Source: DATHSN01 sp035464115 (GTDB taxonomy: Bacteria > Actinomycetota > Acidimicrobiia > Acidimicrobiales > SKKL01). From it: a DNA stretch of 6,700 nt. The first letter of the stretch is position 1; each line of letters starts with the position of its first letter. Below, one piece after another: positions 5,671-6,700 of the stretch. Both the position numbers and the translations under genes were made by a program. Location: positions 1 through 6,700 of the forward strand of contig DATHSN010000309.1 in NCBI GenBank assembly GCA_035464115.1, in the 5' to 3' direction. The notes under the pieces are model-generated. The model had not been told where the DNA came from, searched no databases, and saw nothing but the letters and a program-made list of their open reading frames with translations.

Positions 5671-6597
5671 ATGACGTCCTCGCTCCCCGACCGGCCCCGC
5701 CTCCCGGCCGTCGCCCGGGCCTCGCTGTCGCCGGTGGCGCTGGGCGGCGCCGCGGTCGGGGCGGTCGTGGCGTTGGTGGCCGACGCGGGGCTGGCGGGCC
5801 TGGTCGTGCTCACCCCGGCGGGAGGCGCGGCGGGCGCCGGCGCGGTGCTGTGGCAGGCCCGCCGACGCACAGGCCGGCCGCTGCTGCGCGAGCGCATCGA
5901 CCCGTTCGCGGTGGGCGAGCCGTGGCGCCACCACGTGCGGGGGGCGCTGCAGGCCCGCAACCGGTTCGACGAGGCCGTGCGGGCCGTGCCGTCGGGCCCG
6001 CTGCGCGAGCGCCTCGCCGAGCTGCGCGCCACGGTCGACGACGGGGTGCGCGAGACCTGGGAGGTGGCCAAGCGGGCCCAGGCCGTCGCCGACGCCCGCA
6101 AGCGCGTCGACGCCGCCAAGCTGCGCAGGCGCCTCGCCGAGCTGGGCCCGGGCGACACCGCGGCCGGGGAGCTGACCCCGGGCGCCACCCCGACCGACCA
6201 GTCCGACCCCACCGGCCCGACGACCACCGACCCGGCCCTCGTCGCGTCTGACCCCGCCGATCCTGACCCCGCCGGTGACGACCCGGTCAGCGGGCTGCTC
6301 CCCAGCGCCGATCCGTTCGGCGAGGCCGTCGACCCCGGCCGGGCCACGCGCGCCGCGCTCGAGTCGCAGCTCGCCACGGTCGACCGCCTCGACCGCCTCG
6401 TGGCCGAGACCCGCGCCCGACTCGATCTGCTCGAAGCGCGGCTCACCGAGGCCGTCACCCGGGCCATCGAGGTCGGGGCGGTGGCGGGCGCCGACGCCGA
6501 CCTCTCGCGTTTGGGATCCGACCTCGGCGGCGTGGTCGACGAGCTCGAAGCCCTGCGACGGGCCCTCGCCGACACCGACGACGCCGACCGCCACTGA
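5671..6597 (+). CDS. uncharacterised two-helix membrane protein with coiled-coil segments
   Basis: I cannot assign a function to this 308-residue protein. After a short basic N-terminus (1-18) come two adjacent hydrophobic stretches (about 20-39 and 41-61), likely a transmembrane hairpin, closed by WQARRRTGRP. Both ends should then be cytoplasmic. Residues 72-105 hold the most conserved-looking motif, LLRERIDPFAVGEPWRHHV followed by ALQARNRFDEAV. I recall similar DPF-x-GEPWR...A-RF motifs in unnamed actinobacterial proteins. A helical region (105-158) is followed by a disordered Pro/Asp/Thr-rich linker (about 160-225), then a coiled coil (about 226-265) and a short helix (281-300). No enzyme motif or signal peptidase site is seen. 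The ATG at 5671 directly follows the GATACT-GGGGAG element; the frame is open further upstream but overlaps proA. It is divergent from proA, so shared regulation is possible. A scaffold or adaptor role is only a guess from its shape. Confidence 0.8.
   Translation: MTSSLPDRPRLPAVARASLSPVALGGAAVGAVVALVADAGLAGLVVLTPAGGAAGAGAVLWQARRRTGRPLLRERIDPFAVGEPWRHHVRGALQARNRFDEAVRAVPSGPLRERLAELRATVDDGVRETWEVAKRAQAVADARKRVDAAKLRRRLAELGPGDTAAGELTPGATPTDQSDPTGPTTTDPALVASDPADPDPAGDDPVSGLLPSADPFGEAVDPGRATRAALESQLATVDRLDRLVAETRARLDLLEARLTEAVTRAIEVGAVAGADADLSRLGSDLGGVVDELEALRRALADTDDADRH
6009..6144. repeat. direct repeat within the two-helix membrane-protein gene
   Basis: The 16-base sequence gcgcctcgccgagctg occurs at 6009-6024 and 6129-6144, exactly 120 bases (40 codons) apart. 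It encodes RLAEL in LRERLAEL (residues 111-118) and LRRRLAEL (151-158). The flanks are not obviously repeated, so it may be codon-bias coincidence on similar helices or the remnant of a 40-residue duplication. Confidence 0.5.
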
Positions 6598-6623
6598 GCG
6601 GCCGGATCGGACCAGCTGCTCGT

Positions 6624-6651
6624 GCCGACCAACCATCGAACGGGGGTCGGC
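6624..6651. terminator. inverted repeat between convergent genes, candidate terminator
   Basis: GCCGACC (6624-6630) and GGTCGGC (6645-6651) form a perfect 7-bp stem with a 14-base loop, in the 60 bases between the membrane-protein stop and the stop of the gene at the right edge. No T-tract follows on either strand. The location suits a shared terminator, but the large loop makes it weaker than the hairpin at 417-433. Confidence 0.35.
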
Positions 6652-6657
6652 GGACGC

Positions 6658-6700
6658 TCAGTCGGCGGGCGCGATGTCGTTGAGCGACCGGTACCCGGGC
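6658..6700 (-). CDS. possible C-terminal end of a leftward gene cut by the window edge
   Basis: On the minus strand the frame ending with TGA at 6658-6660 reads PGYRSLNDIAPAD, a plausible protein C-terminus. Its third codon positions are mostly G or C, as in the other genes here. The inverted repeat just beyond the stop fits a gene end. Only about 13 codons are visible, so neither the product nor the reality of the gene can be settled from this window. Confidence 0.35.
   Translation of the reverse strand, partial: PGYRSLNDIAPAD

Noticed and set aside
3177..6251. A 1024-codon open frame on the plus strand across moxR and proA
   Set aside because: It lies antisense to two firmly identified enzymes; its composition (His, Gly, Asp and Arg rich) is the usual shadow of high-GC coding DNA and shows no domain.
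5595..6632. Extension of the proA frame upstream to an ATG at 6632
   Set aside because: The added residues are not ProA-like, are antisense to the membrane-protein gene, and the GTG at 5594 gives the exact family length.
1..6700. CRISPR array, insertion sequence, prophage or tRNA
   Set aside because: No spaced repeats, transposase or integrase motifs, terminal repeats or cloverleaf-like sequence were seen; the content is ordinary chromosomal housekeeping and regulation.

Overview
The window is a stretch of very GC-rich chromosome with dense, closely packed genes, strong G/C bias at third codon positions and no mobile DNA, tRNA, rRNA or CRISPR array. Three things point to an actinobacterium: a plant-like (class II) DAHP synthase, an RskA-type anti-sigma factor, and start codons placed 6-7 bases after -10-like hexamers, which suggests leaderless mRNAs. 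I lean towards the class Acidimicrobiia, but that is an impression from gene content and cannot be proven here.

Layout. The 3' end of a class II DAHP synthase gene (shikimate pathway) runs rightward to 413 and meets the leftward block tail-to-tail across a 39-base gap holding a GC-rich hairpin. The leftward block, read in transcription order from 5594 down to 453, is proA (gamma-glutamyl phosphate reductase, proline biosynthesis), a MoxR-family AAA+ ATPase, a CoxE-like von Willebrand factor A (VWA) protein, an ECF-type sigma factor, and its membrane-bound RskA-like anti-sigma factor. A divergent gene at 5671-6597 encodes an unrecognised two-helix membrane protein with cytoplasmic coiled-coil segments. 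It faces the last codons of a further leftward gene at the right edge.

How the genes fit together. MoxR and VWA are 19 bases apart and form a classical chaperone pair (AAA+ ATPase plus MIDAS protein), acting on a client that is not visible here. The sigma and anti-sigma genes overlap by 8 bases and are almost certainly co-translated. A TGAACC-N18-CGTC element begins in the VWA stop codon and has the form of an ECF-sigma promoter, so the sigma factor may switch on its own operon. proA and the membrane-protein gene share a 76-base divergent promoter region.

I found no clearly new multi-gene system. The observations most worth a second look are the repeated leaderless-start architecture, the candidate autoregulatory ECF promoter with overlapping inverted repeats and two competing sigma-factor starts, and the uncharacterised two-helix coiled-coil protein beside proA. 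No stretch longer than about 100 bases lacks a gene.
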